Assembly (NCBI GenBank): GCA_958496175.1
Contig: OY292279.1
Coordinates: forward strand, 5,766,001-5,830,000
Origin: Sisyra terminalis
Lineage: Eukaryota > Arthropoda > Insecta > Neuroptera > Sisyridae
Length of the DNA: 64,000 bases
Direction of reading: 5' to 3'
Shown here: positions 27,901 to 38,637 of the stretch, piece after piece
Layout: the number at the start of each line of letters is the position of its first letter
Numbering within the stretch: position 1 is the first letter of the stretch
Position numbers and translations under genes: made by a program
The notes under the pieces: model-generated
Database searches by the model: none
What the model was told of the DNA's origin: nothing
What the model saw: only the letters and a program-made list of their open reading frames with translations

Positions 27901-28665
27901 GATATAAGGGAAAGTTTTTTTTGCTGAGAAATAGCTGAACATTATTGCTTAAATCATCCTCAACATTGCTAATGCAAAGTATTTAATTTTTAAGGGTTAG
28001 AAGGTTGAGAAAATCGAACGGGAAGTTAAGGAGTTGAAAATCTATGCGGCCAATTTCAACAGAAAATGGGTCATTTTAAGGGGGTGACTTTTCATTAAGA
28101 GGCCTAGTTTTCTCAACGGATTATGAATTGGGGCCTTCAAGTGAATCATAATGTGAAAAAATTTTCGTCCTGTGTGCTACAGGACACCCGCAATTTCGTT
28201 TCAAAGTTTCAAAAATGGCAAAAAGGACCATTTTCGACAGTAAAAAAAGGATATAAGGGATATTTTTTTTTGCTGAGAAATATCTGAACATTATTGGTAA
28301 AATCATCCTCAACATTGTTGATGCGAAATATTTTATTTTTACGGGATAGAAGGTTGAGAAAACCGAACGGGAATTTAAGGAGTTGAAAATCTATGCGGCC
28401 AATTTCAACAGAAAATGGGTCATTTTTAGGGGGTGACTTTTCATTATGAGGTCTAGTTTTCTCAACGGATTATGAATAAAGGCCATCAAGTGAATTATAA
28501 TGTGAAAAAAAATTTGTATTGTGTGCTACAAGACACCCGCAATTTCGTTTCAAAGTTTCAAAAACGGCAAAAAGGACAATTTTCGATAGTAAAAAAAGGA
28601 TATAAGGGAAGGTTTTATTTGCTGAGAAAAAGCTGAATATTATTGGCTTTGTCATCCTAAACATT

Positions 28666-29205
28666 TCTGATTCAAAATATTAATTTTTTACGGGATAGAA
28701 GGCTGAAAAAACCCACCGGGAAGTTAAGGAATTCAAAATCTATACGACCAATTTCGTCTGAAACTGGGTCATTTCAAGGGGGTGACTTTTCATTATGAGG
28801 TATATTTTTCTCAACGAATTTTGAATAACGGCCTGTTAAGAATGTAAAATGTGAAAAAAAAATATTTCCGTGGCCAATAGGAGACCCGCAATTTCGTTTA
28901 AGGTCTTAAAATGTACTTTTTTCAAGAGCGTAAAAAGGCTATAAGGGATGATTTTTGGCGTTTAAATTTAATTGTAAATTATAAACTAAATCATCCCTTA
29001 CTGTGTTTTATAATAATGATTTGTATTTAATGATCATTTTCTTTGAAAAATGATTCGGAAAGTTAAGAAGGTGAAAAAGAATACACTAAAATTGTCCTTA
29101 AAACTGATCGTTTTTGAGGGCTGAATTTTCCTTATAAGGACTTTATTAGCAACGGAATATAGAACAATACACTTACTTGAGTAGTAGTGTGAATTTTTTT
29201 TCGAG
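28666..29205. repeat. Decayed edge of the satellite array
   Basis: Satellite landmarks continue but with many substitutions and indels: GGGTGACTTTTC at about 28780, AGACCCGCAATTTCG at about 28880, and a weak further copy with AAGTTAAG, TTTTTGAGGG and CCTTATAAGGAC up to about 29200. Divergence rises toward the flank, as expected where unequal exchange no longer homogenises copies. Confidence 0.85.
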
Positions 29206-30280
29206 ATATTCTCAATATTATAACAAAATTAATTGTCCTGTTTTCCCCATGATGTTGAGACTTACGGATGAAGTTATTCTTTTGATATTCACAATATTTA
29301 TCCTGCACTCCCAATGCTTTACATTTATTGATTATTGAGTAGATCCTTCTCTGCATGTTTCATCCTTCTCTTCATCTTCAATTCATATCATATTTGGCTG
29401 TCATTAGTTCATAAAACGTAGGAAATTTTCCACAAAATTGACTGAAAAACATGTAACCTAATATCATTATTGCATCCATTCCAATAATTTCACAATAAAT
29501 ATTACCTGTTTCACATTTATTTGAATTGACTTCGATTTAATAAAGTTTAAATGCAACATTGACCATTAATTCAATCAATAATATCGTTAAAAATTAAATT
29601 TAATGTGTTAAAGTTAATTCACACATAAATGACATAAACTGATAACTTTTGCAATTGAGCTGTCAAACTGAATTGACCAATGAAATTGAGGGTTTTCAGA
29701 TTTGCTAAAAGAGACTTGAGCCACGGAAAATGTGATAATTATATCCAAATTTCTCGCCTAATTTAATAAGTTTCCCGAAAATATTAAATCATTAGCTTGT
29801 CGAAGTTAACCCGGGAAAATTTGGTGAACGAATAAGCCTAACTAGTTTATGTCCTCGATCCTTGTAATGGATAAAATTAATTGGTTTTTAATAGAAATAA
29901 GTTTTAATATATTCATTGATAATATCGAAAGTTACTATGATGATCGTGTGATACTTTTTAAGTTCATAGAAGTTAAAAGATCAAATTAATTTAGAATCGT
30001 CGTATTTACATTATACAGTTTTAATGAGAATATTATCGAAAAATTTTAAAAACATCATTGAAATTGTTTGTAAACAACAAAATCATAGTAAGTATTTTAA
30101 CCTAAACCGTATAATGTTTGTTTCGCCATCTGTGCATCCAATGTAGAACTCTTAGTAATTTTTAAACTAAAAAAACTTTCAGGTTACACTGCCATCTGCT
30201 AGAAATTGAATGAACTTTTAAATTTATTTTTATATTCAAACCACCGTAAATTTGTATCCGTATTGCATAAGAATGATTTT
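29206..30280. other. AT-rich spacer, no gene seen
   Basis: Plain AT-rich sequence between the satellite edge and the next relic monomers. Reading frames are short and without recognisable motifs. The sequence CGCCATCTGTG near 30126 and TGCCATCTGC near 30190 are the only repeated words noticed. Confidence 0.6.
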
Positions 30281-30960
30281 TATTTAATTGTCAGATCCTT
30301 GGGAAGCTTGGGAAATTAAAGCAGGAAGTTAAGGAGGTGAAAATGAATGCACTAAAATTGGTTGTTTTGGAGGGATGACTTTTCCTTATAAGGACATGAA
30401 TGATAAACGTATTATAAATTGCTACCCCTACATGAGTTGTAATATAATTTTTTTTTGTGCTGTATGCAATAGGACACCCGTAATTTCGTTTCAAAGTCTC
30501 AAAAAGGACAATGTTCAGGAGCATAAAAAGGATACAAGGGATGTTTTTTTCGTCTTAAATAAATTGCAAAATATAAACTAAATCTTCCTTAACCGTATTG
30601 CATAAATATAATTTGTATTTAATAGGCAGATCCTTGGGAAATTAAAACGGGAAGTTATGGAGGTGAAAATCAGTGCACTAAAATTGGCTTTAAAATGGTC
30701 GTTTTCGAGGGGTGACTTTTCCTAATAAGGACCAATTTAATCAACGGATTATAAAACAATGACCTTTCGTAGGTAGTAAAGTGAAATTTTTTTGTCCTGT
30801 ATGCAATAGGACACACGCAATATCGTTTCAAAATCTCAAAAACGACAATTTTCAGGTGCGTAAAAAGGATATAAAGGGTTGTTTTTTTCGCAGAAATTTA
30901 ACACAATATTTTAGACTAAGTCATTCTTAAGGTAACTGTATCAAACAAAAACAAAATAAT
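30281..30960. repeat. Two isolated diverged satellite monomers
   Basis: Two tandem, strongly diverged monomers are recognisable from AGGAAGTTAAGGAGGTGAAAA, GGGATGACTTTTCC, ATAGGACACCCGTAATTTCG and GGATACAAGGGATG, repeated at about +340 bp (30,640-30,900). The inverted repeat is kept as GTCCTGT...ATAGGAC, where a G-U pair could still form in RNA. They lie about 1.1 kb outside the main array. Confidence 0.85.
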
Positions 30961-33085
30961 TACCCTTAAAAGGGAAAATCCACCGGTTGAAAACGATTAC
31001 TTTCAGGACAGATTTGCTTTATTTTTTTAACCTTTATCATTTTCAGATTATTTTTCCAAAAGATTATTCCCTAAATGCATTATTTTTTTATGCAAATGTT
31101 TTAAGGAAGATTCAGTCAAATATATTGGGTTTATTTTCTGGTAAAAACATTCCTTGTATCCCGTTTTTGGAAATTTAAAATAATCCTTAAATTCTAATTG
31201 AACAGTAACTTTTGATCAATTAAAATCATGCTTCTTTAATTTGAAATCCAAACATTTGATCAGTACTTTCACTTTTCTGAAGTTGAATAGTGATCCACGA
31301 AATATACGAGATACTAACTAAATTATTTTAGGTTCATAATATTCCAGTTGTAATAAATTATAGGAGTGACGATATTTTTTTTATTCTTATTTTAAAATAA
31401 AATTGAACACTAGATGCTTTTTTTCTTGTGGGATCAATTATTTTGATCTTGAAAGTAATCATCTTAAGAGTAAAAATGGAAAAACAAAAAAACTAATAAT
31501 TTTTTTATGTTTTCTTAGACTTACAATTATGAAAATAATATATGTTTTGCTCCTATATGTGGTCTATTTTTTATTGAAGTTTTGTGAAAAAAAAGTTGGT
31601 GAAACACTTCGAAAAAAAATAAAACCGAGGTATACTATTTGGCGTTAATAACAATTCATTTTTTTCAAAGTGTTGCACCAACTATTTTTTCGCGCAATTC
31701 TTATGAGTTATAGTGCTTATATAGAAGCATAAAATATATTTTTTTCGTGATTGTCATTTTCAGAGAACACATTAAAAAAATATTTCATTTGTTTCATGGA
31801 TTTTTTTTGTATAATTTTTTTTCTAAAAATTTCAAAAAAATATATGATATACTCTGTAAAATAATCTACAGCCCCGCGTTGATTTCACTTGTCTAGCTTA
31901 TTTAGTTTTTGAGATATATAACTTTGAAAAATATTTATGCGGGGGGACATTTTTGCCCATATCTCCAGGTCAAAGAGGAATTTGGTCGCGAAAAGTATAT
32001 AAAATGTGTTTGTATATCAAACCGATATTTTAACATAAGTTTCGACAAAGGTTCCTATTTCGGGGTCAATTCGCCATGTGGATCCTGCTAGACCCTTTTG
32101 TTCACTTCTGATGATTATAATATTATACCAAATATTGTTTTTCGAATGAAAGCCTCGATTTTGTAAATATTTCTAAGTTTATTCGATTCCTTCTATAAGA
32201 CTTACGATCTAAAAATATGAGATTGAAAACTTCCATCTTGGAAATCAGTTTCGACAAAATATTTAACCGAATTATAACTTTCATAATATAATCATGAAAA
32301 TGACATAAGATTTTAATTTAATTGTTGGGAACTCTCGAATTTGAGACAACCACTAGATGAAAAATGAATTATTTGAGCTTTTGCTCAAATTTTGGCACTC
32401 AAATATTGCTAAAGTTAAAAAAATATATTGCATTATAGAAACTGGAAACCACTTTAACTTAATAACGACAATTAATATAAAATTTTTCATAACTACATAG
32501 TCTTAAACGAAAATCATCCCAACAAAAAAAAAATATATTTCAGGCGAAAATATATTAAAAATGTATGGATATAATAATTTTTTAGTACAAGTTCCCATAA
32601 AGTTTTGCCTCATAAAAAAGTCACAGACCATTTCAGGCTGAGTAAATTTCTTTTTATGATTTAATGATGTTTCCAATTCCTGCCGACCTACCTACCTACA
32701 TATACAGCTACCCCTGTGGTGGCGTTCGAGGGAAAGATTTTGGTTTAGGTAATGTCGGTTGAGTGGTGGATATTGGGGGTGCGAGCTTTTCAACAGACGA
32801 AAGCTGTTGTAATGTCGTAACTTTCATCACATTTCCCACAGTAAATTTTAACTTGTAAACCAAGTAAAGTATGTTGTCAAGTCTCATACGGTATTAATGG
32901 CTTTATCAATAATTCAGAGCGAATTATCTTTTCTAAAATGAACGCAACTTTACACTTAAGGTGTTAACGTTTACCGTTTGCGGTGGATGCAGGCTTTTTA
33001 TATTGATGCAAGATAAATTCTAGAAACTTTCGTGGTAAATTTGGGTCGTAAGAAAAGAATTGTGAACTTACATATTCCTTGACAA
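30961..33085. other. AT-rich spacer, no gene seen
   Basis: No coding motif, RNA gene or clear repeat was recognised. Open frames of 60-80 codons here are low-complexity (Lys, Phe, Ile rich) and lack homology I can name. A short less AT-rich patch lies at 32,690-32,830. Confidence 0.55.
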
Positions 33086-33165
33086 ATATTGATATTTACT
33101 TAAATAAGAAGACAATTCAGGTTGTTTAAGATCGTTTTTTTTTTGTATTTAATATTTTTACTATT

Positions 33166-33216
33166 GAATCAGCTACGTTTCGTTACGTATCGTAACTTCA
33201 TCAGGCTTCTTGATTC
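33166..33216 (-). ncRNA. Hammerhead ribozyme motif, complete
   Basis: On the minus strand the order is GAAUCA, AGAA, GC, then CUGAUGA, A, the hairpin GUUAC-GAUAC-GUAAC, GAAA, CGUA, GC, UGAUUC. Stem I is GC/GC plus GAAUCA/UGAUUC around an AGAA internal loop, and stem II is a perfect 5-bp hairpin. Stem III is only the self-complementary ACGU, so activity would probably need two molecules pairing, as proposed for minimal hammerheads. All invariant core bases (C3, G5, A6, G8, A9, G12, A13, A14) are present, with one extra A before stem II. Predicted cleavage is after the A of CGUA, at 33175/33174. Confidence 0.75.
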
Positions 33217-33242
33217 ACAAAAATAAAATATTTTCAATTAAA

Positions 33243-33302
33243 ATTCAATAAAAATAATAACTGAAGAAGTTACAATACGTAACGAAACGTAGCTAATTGA
33301 AT
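33243..33302 (+). ncRNA. Hammerhead ribozyme motif in right arm
   Basis: The plus strand reads CUGAAGA (33261; position 7 is free to vary), hairpin GUUAC-AAUAC-GUAAC, GAAA, CGUA. Stem I can form from AUUCAAU (33243-33249) and AUUGAAU (33296-33302), separated from the core by an A-rich loop. It mirrors the minus-strand motif in the other arm. Confidence 0.65.
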
Positions 33303-33520
33303 AGTAAAAATATTAAATAAAAAAAACGATCTTAAACAACCTGAAATGTCTTCTTATTTAAAAAAATAAAAGCTGATATCTGAATTTTATCTTATATTGA
33401 TATTTACTAGAAAAAAATGAATTTCTATAAGTTGTTCTCTCAAATCAGGTTAATAAGATTGTTAGACTTCCGTTGAAAAATATAACAAAAGTATATTTTT
33501 TTAGTTATTGATCACCTTAA

Positions 33521-34239
33521 GGGTGGATCACCGTCAGAAATAGAAAATCGATTTTTTTTCTCCATAAATGTCTTCTTATAACATTCAAGAATAACGTGTT
33601 AAAAGGATTGGAATAGCTGACTAATGTATTTTCACTGATAAAAATTAAATAAATTGATAAAAACATAAAAAAATATCTTAAAAAAACTTTAAATGCGTTT
33701 TTCTCGAAATCAACTTTTTAAAACTGGGAGACAAAATTTCTCAGAAACTATCCGACGGATTGACTTGAAACTGGAGAGTGTTATAGTTCAACACGTCTTC
33801 TTGGAACTGAACCTCTGAAATTGGCCAAACATCCCCCCCCCTCAAAGTGGAAGAGGGGGAAAGGTCCAAAAAAATTAAAATGTTTTTTTTAACTTTTTTT
33901 TCATAGTTGCGCCATTTTGTGAATTTTCAACTTTTTTCGGATTTTTGAGGTTCAGTACCAAGAAGACGCATTACCTAAACCTACATTCTTTGAAAAATCA
34001 TGATCCGACTTCCGGTTTCCGAGAAAACTTGTCTCCCGTTTGCCTCCTCATTTTTGAGGACCCTTTTTCAAAGCGCTGTAAAATGGGGAGGGAGGGGGGT
34101 ACATATCGGTGCAAATAAAAAAAAATAGTTCAAAACTTCAACCTTTACATGTCGAAGACCGTTTTTTAATATCTTTTAAAAAAAAATAGCAGCGGTTTTA
34201 AAAAAGTATTTTTTTTTACGTTCTGATGGTGATCCACCC
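33521..34239. mobile_element. TTAA-flanked inverted-repeat element, copy 1
   Basis: The ends are inverted repeats: GGGTGGATCACCGTCAGAA on the left and TTCTGATGGTGATCCACCC on the right, flanked on both sides by TTAA (33517-33520, 34240-34243). Length is 719 bp with no coding capacity. Inside, a second inverted pair (CGTCTTCTTGG near 33797 and CCAAGAAGACG near 33958) is shared with copies at 51938 and 55873. TTAA duplications are typical of piggyBac-type elements, but the tips do not start with CCC in the usual orientation, so the superfamily stays open. Confidence 0.85.
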
Positions 34240-34243
34240 TTAA

Positions 34244-34585
34244 ACCTATATAAGGAAGTAGATTAAATATTTTCTGGATAATTATGGGATCTTAGCAATT
34301 CAAGAACTGAAATTTAATTCCAAAAAAATATTTTTGTTCCTGAAGCTTAAATACTTAACTTTCCCTTCCTCCTGTAATGTTGCCTAATCTATGCGACAGC
34401 ACTAAAGGATAATAAGAAAATTCATTGTTATTAAAACTTATAAATTTGTATAATTCATTTTTTTTTTGGTACACATGAATTTGGTCAATCAATATTTAAG
34501 AGTTTTTCCGGATTCAAATGAACTTACTAGAAGTGAATATAATAATTTACAGTAATGGTAACAAGAGGTACGAAAATGGATTAAC
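34244..34585. other. Spacer, no gene seen
   Basis: AT-rich sequence between two mobile elements; nothing recognised. Confidence 0.5.
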
Positions 34586-34598
34586 TACAAAATAAGTG

Positions 34599-34987
34599 TG
34601 TATACAATATATAAGATATATTGCAGTCCAATTTATGTAGTATAATTTAATATAATAATATATAAAAATCATACCATAAACAGAAGTTCAAACAAAAATA
34701 TTCGTGACGTATTGCCCAGATACGTATTTCGATTGCCAAGCAAAGCAGTTACGGAGTGATCCAAACTACTTGATGACCACTGATGAAGATTGCTTGGCAA
34801 TCGAAAAGCGTATCTGGTTATTCGTCACGAATATTTTTGTTTGAACTTCTGTTCAAATTTATGTTTATGGTATGATTTTTATATATTATTATATTAAATT
34901 ATACTACATAAATTGGACTGCAATATATCTTATATATTGTATACACAGTATATACGTTCAAAGTCAGCGAAAAAATCTTATTTTGAT
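34599..34987. mobile_element. Palindromic hammerhead-bearing element, family 2 copy A
   Basis: Left arm starts at TGTATACAATATATAAG and the right arm ends with GTCAGCGAAAAAATCTTATTTTGAT. The arms are inverted copies around a centre containing GGAGTGATCCAAACTACTTG. The right arm is about 50 bp longer than the left, so one end is truncated. The flanks are near-identical 13-bp direct repeats, TACAAAATAAGTG (34586-34598) and TACGAAATAAGTG (34988-35000). The left-arm ribozyme has lost its CUGAUGA box; the right arm keeps it. Confidence 0.75.
34770..34825 (+). ncRNA. Hammerhead motif, stem III altered
   Basis: CUGAUGA (34780-34786), hairpin GAUUGC-UUG-GCAAUC, GAAA (34803-34806), then AGCGUA and UC. 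Stem I closes with CCA/UGG. The self-complementary UACGUA seen in the sister copies is AGCGUA here, so the dimer-type stem III is weakened. Confidence 0.55.
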
Positions 34988-35000
34988 TACGAAATAAGTG

Positions 35001-36159
35001 TTGAAAATTACTGCTGACATTAATCAATGAAATTCAAAATTCTTTATTTGGGTAGTAATAAAATAAAATGCTCTTTTACGCTTTCCTGTATATTAAAATT
35101 AAAGTGAGCATTATAAAGTTATAGTTTTGATAGAATACAATGTTACAATTTTGGCTACTCCTGGCTATTTTTGTTTCAAAGCTTTTACACTAAAGTCAAA
35201 AAAATCTAAAAAAGGTACACTATTTCTAATCCAAAGCTTTTTAAGGAATGAACCTTGAAAGAAAAAACCTACTCCTTTAAAAAGACCAATTTTTGGTCAA
35301 ATTCTATGGATGTTAGCCTTTTTAAACTTTCATTTGGTAAGAAAATGTTCTCTACATAAAATTACTTTATGCAGCTGAGTATATTAAGGATTCAGACAAA
35401 AATAAATTTTTTTAGAAGAGTGCATTATTTATACTATTATTTTAAATTTGAAACTTTGAAATTAAATTATGGCTGTCTTTTTTACCAAAAAACTAAAATT
35501 TTTCCACAGTACTGCACTTTTAATGGCGCTTTGTTTTAATCCAAAGACAAGGTTAGTCTTTATAGAGAAAATCCAACCCTTGAATTCTGTATGCATCTCC
35601 TTAACAATCCGTTCCGATTTCTAAAGGACTAATGCACTATATGCAAAAATGTTTTATGCAAATACACAATGAACAATTCAGGCAATATTACCATAATACT
35701 GTGTCAATTTTCTGCGGAAAAATCATCAATTTTATCCTTTGTTGCAAATGACAAACCCACCCCATGAAAACGATCAATTTCAAGGCGATTTTTTTTAGAC
35801 GGTACCTTCAAATATTTAGCAACAAAATAATATTCTTGAAACATCATTAGACAATTTCTATCATAGAAAAAATGATACTCAAACAATAAAAAATAGAATT
35901 GAGCTAACGTAATATACAAAAGTTCACAGATGGCAGTAAAAACTTACGATTATTTGTGGAATAAATCGCTATGAGTTCACTATAAATCGTACAGATGGCA
36001 ACTTAAACCGAAGATGATTTTGATGAAAATATTTCCATCAAAAGTTATTTGAGCTTCTTGATGTATTTTAAAGCTTTATTTGATATTAAAGTATCAAACA
36101 ATAACATATTTTGAGAGATAATGCAATGAAACATAAATTTGTTCTTCAAAAAAAAAAAA
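35001..36159. other. AT-rich spacer, no gene seen
   Basis: No coding, RNA or repeat signal I can name. The sequence ACAGATGGCA occurs twice (near 35926 and 35991), each beside AAACTTA or AACTTAAA. Confidence 0.5.
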
Positions 36160-36400
36160 AGGAATTGGTATCCTGAAATGTTGTAATATTTTTCGACGAA
36201 TTTTCCGAACGTAACTAGAAGCAACTTTGAATAAAATATTTTTGGGAAACTCCATAAAAATCGTTGAATCATTCAAGTGAAAAATTCGTTAATTCTTCGA
36301 TTGATTTTCATGGAAATATTTCAACCAGAGCTTCTCCTAGTTACGTTCGGAAAAGTTGTGGAAAAAAATTATAATATTGCAAGATCCTTATTCGTTTTTT
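36160..36400. repeat. Imperfect palindrome, about 240 bp
   Basis: TTTTCCGAACGTAACTAG (36201-36218) is matched in inverse by CTAGTTACGTTCGGAAAA (36337-36354), and the similarity continues outward (TTGTAATATTTTT versus AAAAATTATAATATTGC) and inward around a centre near 36285. No target duplication was found. The frames overlapping it are by-products of the palindrome. Confidence 0.75.
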
Positions 36401-36949
36401 CGATAAAACAAATTTCAAATTGAATAGCATGATATGGTGCAAATATTATCCAGAAATTTGAAAAGTAATTTCAAAAATATATATTTCATAAAATTGACGA
36501 GTTTTTGGATTTCAAATTCCTGAGGAGTTGTCAAAAAATTCTCATTAATCTTTTCCGTATTGTTCTGTACACCAATCGACAGAGTAATTTAAGCGTAATC
36601 TAATAAATCTACTATAATTAATCTACAATAAATAACTAACGTGAAAATAAAGAAAAAAATTAATTTCGAGCAACTTAAAAGAATTTTTTGGATTTGCACC
36701 GAAAATATTCCTCAAACTTTAAACAATTATATCAAGGGATATATTTTTCAGCTATCAGCTGCGTTATTAAACCCTTTCTTACTTAATACATCACAAAAAT
36801 CAAAAATTTGAAATCCCCTCTCTAATTTATCACATATAAGAACCCAAGAAAAATTAATGATTTTACTGGAATCTATCGATCACTTTTCAACCTAAGAAGA
36901 TTAAAAGTGATGATCAAACTTTTGGGCTTAAAATTAAAAAAGTATGATT
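36401..36949. other. AT-rich spacer, no gene seen
   Basis: Nothing recognised. Confidence 0.5.
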
Positions 36950-37593
36950 ATAGAATAATGAAATTACAAGCAGAAAATATACCCTGAAAGTGGTTGTTTA
37001 CTAGGGGTTGATTTTTTTAAGGAGATTTATTTTGAACGTATACTAAAGCTTCTTGACAAAAAAATCCGGTCTGTTAAAGGACAGCAAAAATATCATTTTG
37101 AAGTTTCGAAAAGAACGAATTTCAATTGCAATAAATGAATATAAAGGGATGATTTTTTTATGGTGTTCACAAACAAATAAAATGTGATTAAATGATAAAT
37201 CTAATAAATAAATAATCAGAAAAATGAGGTAATAATATATGCAAAAAATATGCCCTGAAATTAATCGTTTTTAAGGGGTAAGTTTTTTTTTAAAGGGTTT
37301 TTTTTCATTGGATTTCATAACTAAACCCTTACGTGAGTAGTACGGTGGAATATATTTTGTTTGGTGTGTATAATCCCAAAAACGATAATCAAAATAAGAT
37401 TTTTTCGCTGACTTTGAACAGTTTTACTGTGTATACAATAAATAAAATATATTGCAGATCAATTTATGTAGTATAATTTAACATAATAATAAACAAATTT
37501 AATATAAAATATATAAACTTAATATAATAATATATTAAAATCATACCACCAACATAAATTTGAATAGAAGTTCAAACAAAAATAATCGTGACG

Positions 37594-37647
37594 TATTGCC
37601 CAGATACGTATTTCGATTGCCAAGCAATCTTCATCAGTGGTCATCAA
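37594..37647 (-). ncRNA. Hammerhead ribozyme motif, left arm
   Basis: Minus strand: stem I strand ending CCA, CUGAUGA (37637-37631), A, hairpin GAUUGC-UUG-GCAAUC, GAAA, UACGUA, UC, then UGGG. Stem I pairs CCA/UGG, then continues after an A-G mismatch. The sequence AUACGUAU is an 8-base palindrome and so suited to an intermolecular stem III. Predicted cleavage falls after the C of UC, between 37603 and 37602. Confidence 0.78.
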
Positions 37648-37660
37648 GTAGTTTGGATCA

Positions 37661-37715
37661 CTCCGTAACTGATGAAGATTGCTTGGCAATCGAAATACGT
37701 ATCTGGGAAATACGT
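37661..37715 (+). ncRNA. Hammerhead ribozyme motif, right arm
   Basis: CUGAUGA (37669-37675), A, hairpin GAUUGC-UUG-GCAAUC, GAAA (37692-37695), UACGUA, UC (37702-37703), UGGG. The core is identical to the minus-strand copy, but the bases before CUGAUGA are CGUAA rather than ACCA, so stem I pairs poorly; the switch lies at the palindrome centre. Confidence 0.68.
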
Positions 37716-38010
37716 CACGAATATTTTTGTTTGAACTTCTATTCAAATTTATGTAGGTGGTATGATTTTTATATATTATTATATTAAATTTGTATATAAT
37801 TATATTAAATTTGTATATTATTATGTTAAATTATACTACATAAATATGACTGCAATATATTTTATATATTGTATACACCCAAAAAGGATAATTTTCAAAT
37901 ACAAAAAAAGAATATAAGGGATGCTTTATTTCCCTTAAAATCAGCGGTTTACTATGGCAGAATTATCCTCACGATATCTGTATAAAGAAATTTTATTTTT
38001 GGGGAATTGG

Positions 38011-38630
38011 TCGCTAAAATGCCTAAAGATGTCTTCGTCCATATTTCACGGCTCTACGATCAGCGACTACAGCTATGTTTAAGTTGTAATTAATTATTCA
38101 TTTTGTCAGTCAATCAGGACAAACGATTTTTTATGGATATGATATATTTGTATTCAAAAGTAAAGTCAAGTTAATAAAATGCATATAATTTTGGTCCCAA
38201 ATTTTAATTTTAGTCTTTATTAAAAAGAGTAGAAAATTTACCTTTCTTTGGTCTCAATTGAATATCAATTATCACTATGGCAATAAAAAATTAAGAGAAA
38301 ATATTTTTTTCTTTCTAAAGAATATAAAATGAATACAAAACCTAGTAAAAGTTCCCATAAAATTCTTTTGGTAGAATAAAGGTTTTTTTTTGTAATCAAT
38401 GATTAAAAATTCCTAGAAACATATTTCAAGGAAAAGCTGTAGATATCGCAAGATATATGAATATGTAGATAAGAAAATGCCAGAAAAGTTTAAAATTTCT
38501 CAACGATTTTTCCAAACATTTGTTTTCATAGATTTTTGCGTAAGAGTTTCAAGGTAAGTTTGCTTCTTATTTATATCGAACGAAACTTTTCACTTGACAT
38601 ATTAGAAGATGACAATGTTAAGATGTGGCT
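38011..38630. other. AT-rich spacer, no gene seen
   Basis: Nothing recognised. Confidence 0.5.
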
Positions 38631-38637
38631 TCTAACA

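Larger units (their letters stand above)
1..28665. repeat. Satellite DNA array, monomer about 349 bp
   Basis: The whole stretch is head-to-tail copies of one monomer; the landmark GCTGAG/GCTGCG before TAGCTGAAC falls at 2, 351, 700, 1049 and 1398, so the period is 349 bp (about 82 copies). Each unit has a long A run, a T run of 8-11 bases, a conserved GACACCCGCAATTTCG block and a 7-bp inverted repeat (GTCCTGT/ACAGGAC). Monomers fall into classes, for example GTTGATGCGAAATATT versus GCTAATGCAAAGTATT, TTAAGAGGCC versus TTATGAGGTC, and an ATGAATAAAGG class. The classes recur in fixed order, giving higher-order repeats. Open frames inside are short and not conserved between monomers. This is probably heterochromatic or pericentromeric DNA; I do not recognise it as a named satellite. 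Confidence 0.98.
33101..33393. mobile_element. Palindromic hammerhead-bearing retroelement, family 1
   Basis: Two inverted arms (33101-33216 and 33243-33360) share AATAAGAAGACA, CAGGTTGTTTAAGATCG and ACGAAACGTAGCT, with a 26-bp centre. The element is bordered by a perfect 15-bp direct repeat, ATATTGATATTTACT, at 33086-33100 and 33394-33408. Each arm carries a hammerhead-like motif, on opposite strands, with 5' ends toward the centre. A long target duplication without short terminal repeats fits target-primed insertion. Hammerhead ribozymes are known from Penelope-like elements and retrozymes, so a non-autonomous relative is my inference. Confidence 0.75.
37390..37877. mobile_element. Palindromic hammerhead-bearing element, family 2 copy B (most complete)
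   Basis: This 488-bp palindrome begins with CAAAATAAGATTTTTTCGCTG, reads through TGTATACAATAAATAAAATA and CAGAAGTTCAAACAAAAATA to the centre, then returns in inverse to TATATTGTATACA. Its 15-bp flanks match at 14 of 15 bases (CCCAAAAA[C/G]GATAAT), and removing the insert plus one flank restores a satellite monomer. Both arms carry a full hammerhead core on opposite strands, with 5' ends facing the centre. Confidence 0.82.
36950..38010. repeat. Diverged satellite monomers split by an insertion
   Basis: Satellite order is recognisable in AGTGGTTGTTTACTAGGGG, GAATATAAAGGGATGATTTT, ATGCCCTGAAATTAATCG and TTTTAAGGGGTAAG, then ACGTGAGTAGTACGGTG. The last monomer breaks at CCCAAAAACGATAAT (37375-37389) and resumes after 37877 with CCCAAAAAGGATAAT, then AATATAAGGGATGC. 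The 488 bp between are a family 2 hammerhead element. About three monomers, some 8 kb from the main array. Confidence 0.75.

Noticed and set aside
28121..28664. Two similar 64-codon minus-strand frames
   Set aside because: They are neighbouring satellite monomers read in the same phase, hence the similarity.
1..28665. CENP-B box in the satellite monomer
   Set aside because: I looked for NTTCGNNNNANNCGGGN on both strands; TTCG and CGGG words occur but never with the required spacing and central A.
1..28665. Hammerhead ribozyme in the satellite
   Set aside because: The minus strand has a GUCCUGU hairpin followed by GAAA, like stem II, but the bases before it are UUGCGGGU, with no CUGANGA.
1..28665. 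CRISPR-like array
   Set aside because: The repeat is continuous with no unique spacers, monomers are 349 bp, and the genome is eukaryotic.
32107..32135. CTGATGA followed by an AT-rich hairpin
   Set aside because: No GAAA box at the right distance and no inverted partner; chance match.
37519..37787. Two near-identical 75-codon frames on opposite strands
   Set aside because: They are produced by the palindromic arms of hammerhead element copy B, not by a gene.
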